Shown piece by piece: positions 63,765 to 64,000 of a DNA stretch of 64,000 bases; position 1 is the stretch's first letter; each line of letters starts with the position of its first letter. A model generated the notes under the pieces. It was not told the origin of the DNA. It made no database searches and saw nothing but the letters and a program-made list of their open reading frames with translations. Position numbers and translations under genes: made by a program. The DNA is from Chitinophagales bacterium (GTDB lineage Bacteria; Bacteroidota; Bacteroidia; Chitinophagales; Saprospiraceae). The DNA lies in NCBI GenBank assembly GCA_017303475.1, contig JAFLBO010000010.1, forward strand, positions 1 through 64,000, in the 5' to 3' direction.

Positions 63765-64000
63765 TTAGCGACGGCCACCGCCTCCGCGGCGATCTCCGCC
63801 TCCACGACGGTCACCACCTTCACGGCGGTCACGACGGTCACCACCTCCGCGACGGTCGCCTCCGCGGCGATCATCTCCGCCACGACGGTCATCGCGGCGT
63901 TCGTCACGGCGATCTCCACCTGTACCTTCAGCCGCTGCAAACGGTGTCAGTTCACGTTTCTGGAGTACTTCACCTTTGAAGAGCCATACTTTGATGCCGA
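63765..64000 (-). CDS. rpsC: Ribosomal protein S3, C-terminal part (cut by window edge)
   Basis: Only the last 78 codons are in the window. GIKVWLFKGEVLQKREL matches the end of the S3 C-terminal domain. The next 50 residues form a low-complexity tail of Arg, Gly and Asp (DRRGGGDRRGG-type units), longer than in most S3 proteins. S3 forms part of the mRNA entry channel. rplP follows in the usual order. Confidence 0.95.
   Translation of the reverse strand, partial: GIKVWLFKGEVLQKRELTPFAAAEGTGGDRRDERRDDRRGGDDRRGGDRRGGGDRRDRREGGDRRGGGDRRGGGGRR

Noticed and set aside
1..64000. tRNA genes, CRISPR arrays, complete insertion sequences
   Set aside because: No cloverleaf with a TTCGAATCC-type arm, no regularly spaced repeats with unique spacers, and no transposase were seen.

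Overview
The window is chromosomal DNA from a member of the Bacteroidota, most likely a Saprospiraceae/Chitinophagia-type environmental bacterium. The evidence is the gene content (a type IX secretion sorting tail with dockerin repeats, DUF4403, DUF2807, DUF6624, an HlyC/CorC protein, an NtrY-like kinase) and the -7 element TAnnTTTG, typical of Bacteroidota promoters, which lies a few to a few tens of bases before many start codons on both strands. Shine-Dalgarno sequences are mostly absent. The exact genus cannot be read from the sequence.

Layout. 1-124: what looks like the 5' end of a group II intron (minus strand), just past a hairpin downstream of purC. 0.2-9.3 kb: purC, a nested palindrome with short tandem repeats, an ECF sigma factor, an HlyC/CorC membrane protein, a secreted DUF6624 protein, an RlmK-like methyltransferase and a 1206-residue histidine kinase. 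9.46-9.87 kb: the RNase P RNA gene rnpB. 9.9-31.4 kb: mixed housekeeping and envelope genes (GDSL hydrolase, metallophosphatase lipoprotein, a 1571-residue TPR/beta-propeller protein, gpsA, topA, mnmH) with aromatic amino acid catabolism genes (3-hydroxyanthranilate dioxygenase, homogentisate dioxygenase, and a RidA protein resembling 2-aminomuconate deaminase at 32 kb). 31.4-46.7 kb: the accessory-looking part, with a glycine-rich RRM protein, a barrel/vanadium-haloperoxidase-like pair, a 1016-residue TIR protein, an HD domain fused to a Pycsar-type membrane effector domain, parAB, and a LanB-like protein that has only the glutamyl-transfer part. 46.7-51.7 kb: a LysM protein, surE, and a trypsin-like protease carrying a zinc ribbon and a YbjN-like tail. 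51.8-64 kb: the S10/spc/alpha ribosomal supercluster on the minus strand, from rpsC (cut by the window edge) to rplQ, including the small genes rpmJ and rpmD.

The most interesting points are the three candidate conflict or peptide-modification genes standing without their usual partners (TIR protein, HD-PycTM fusion, LanB/PEARL-like protein); the habit of short tandem arrays, each with a different unit, starting at or just after stop codons; the nested palindrome upstream of purC; and long perfect hairpins inside the ribosomal operon. No tRNA, CRISPR array or complete insertion sequence was seen.
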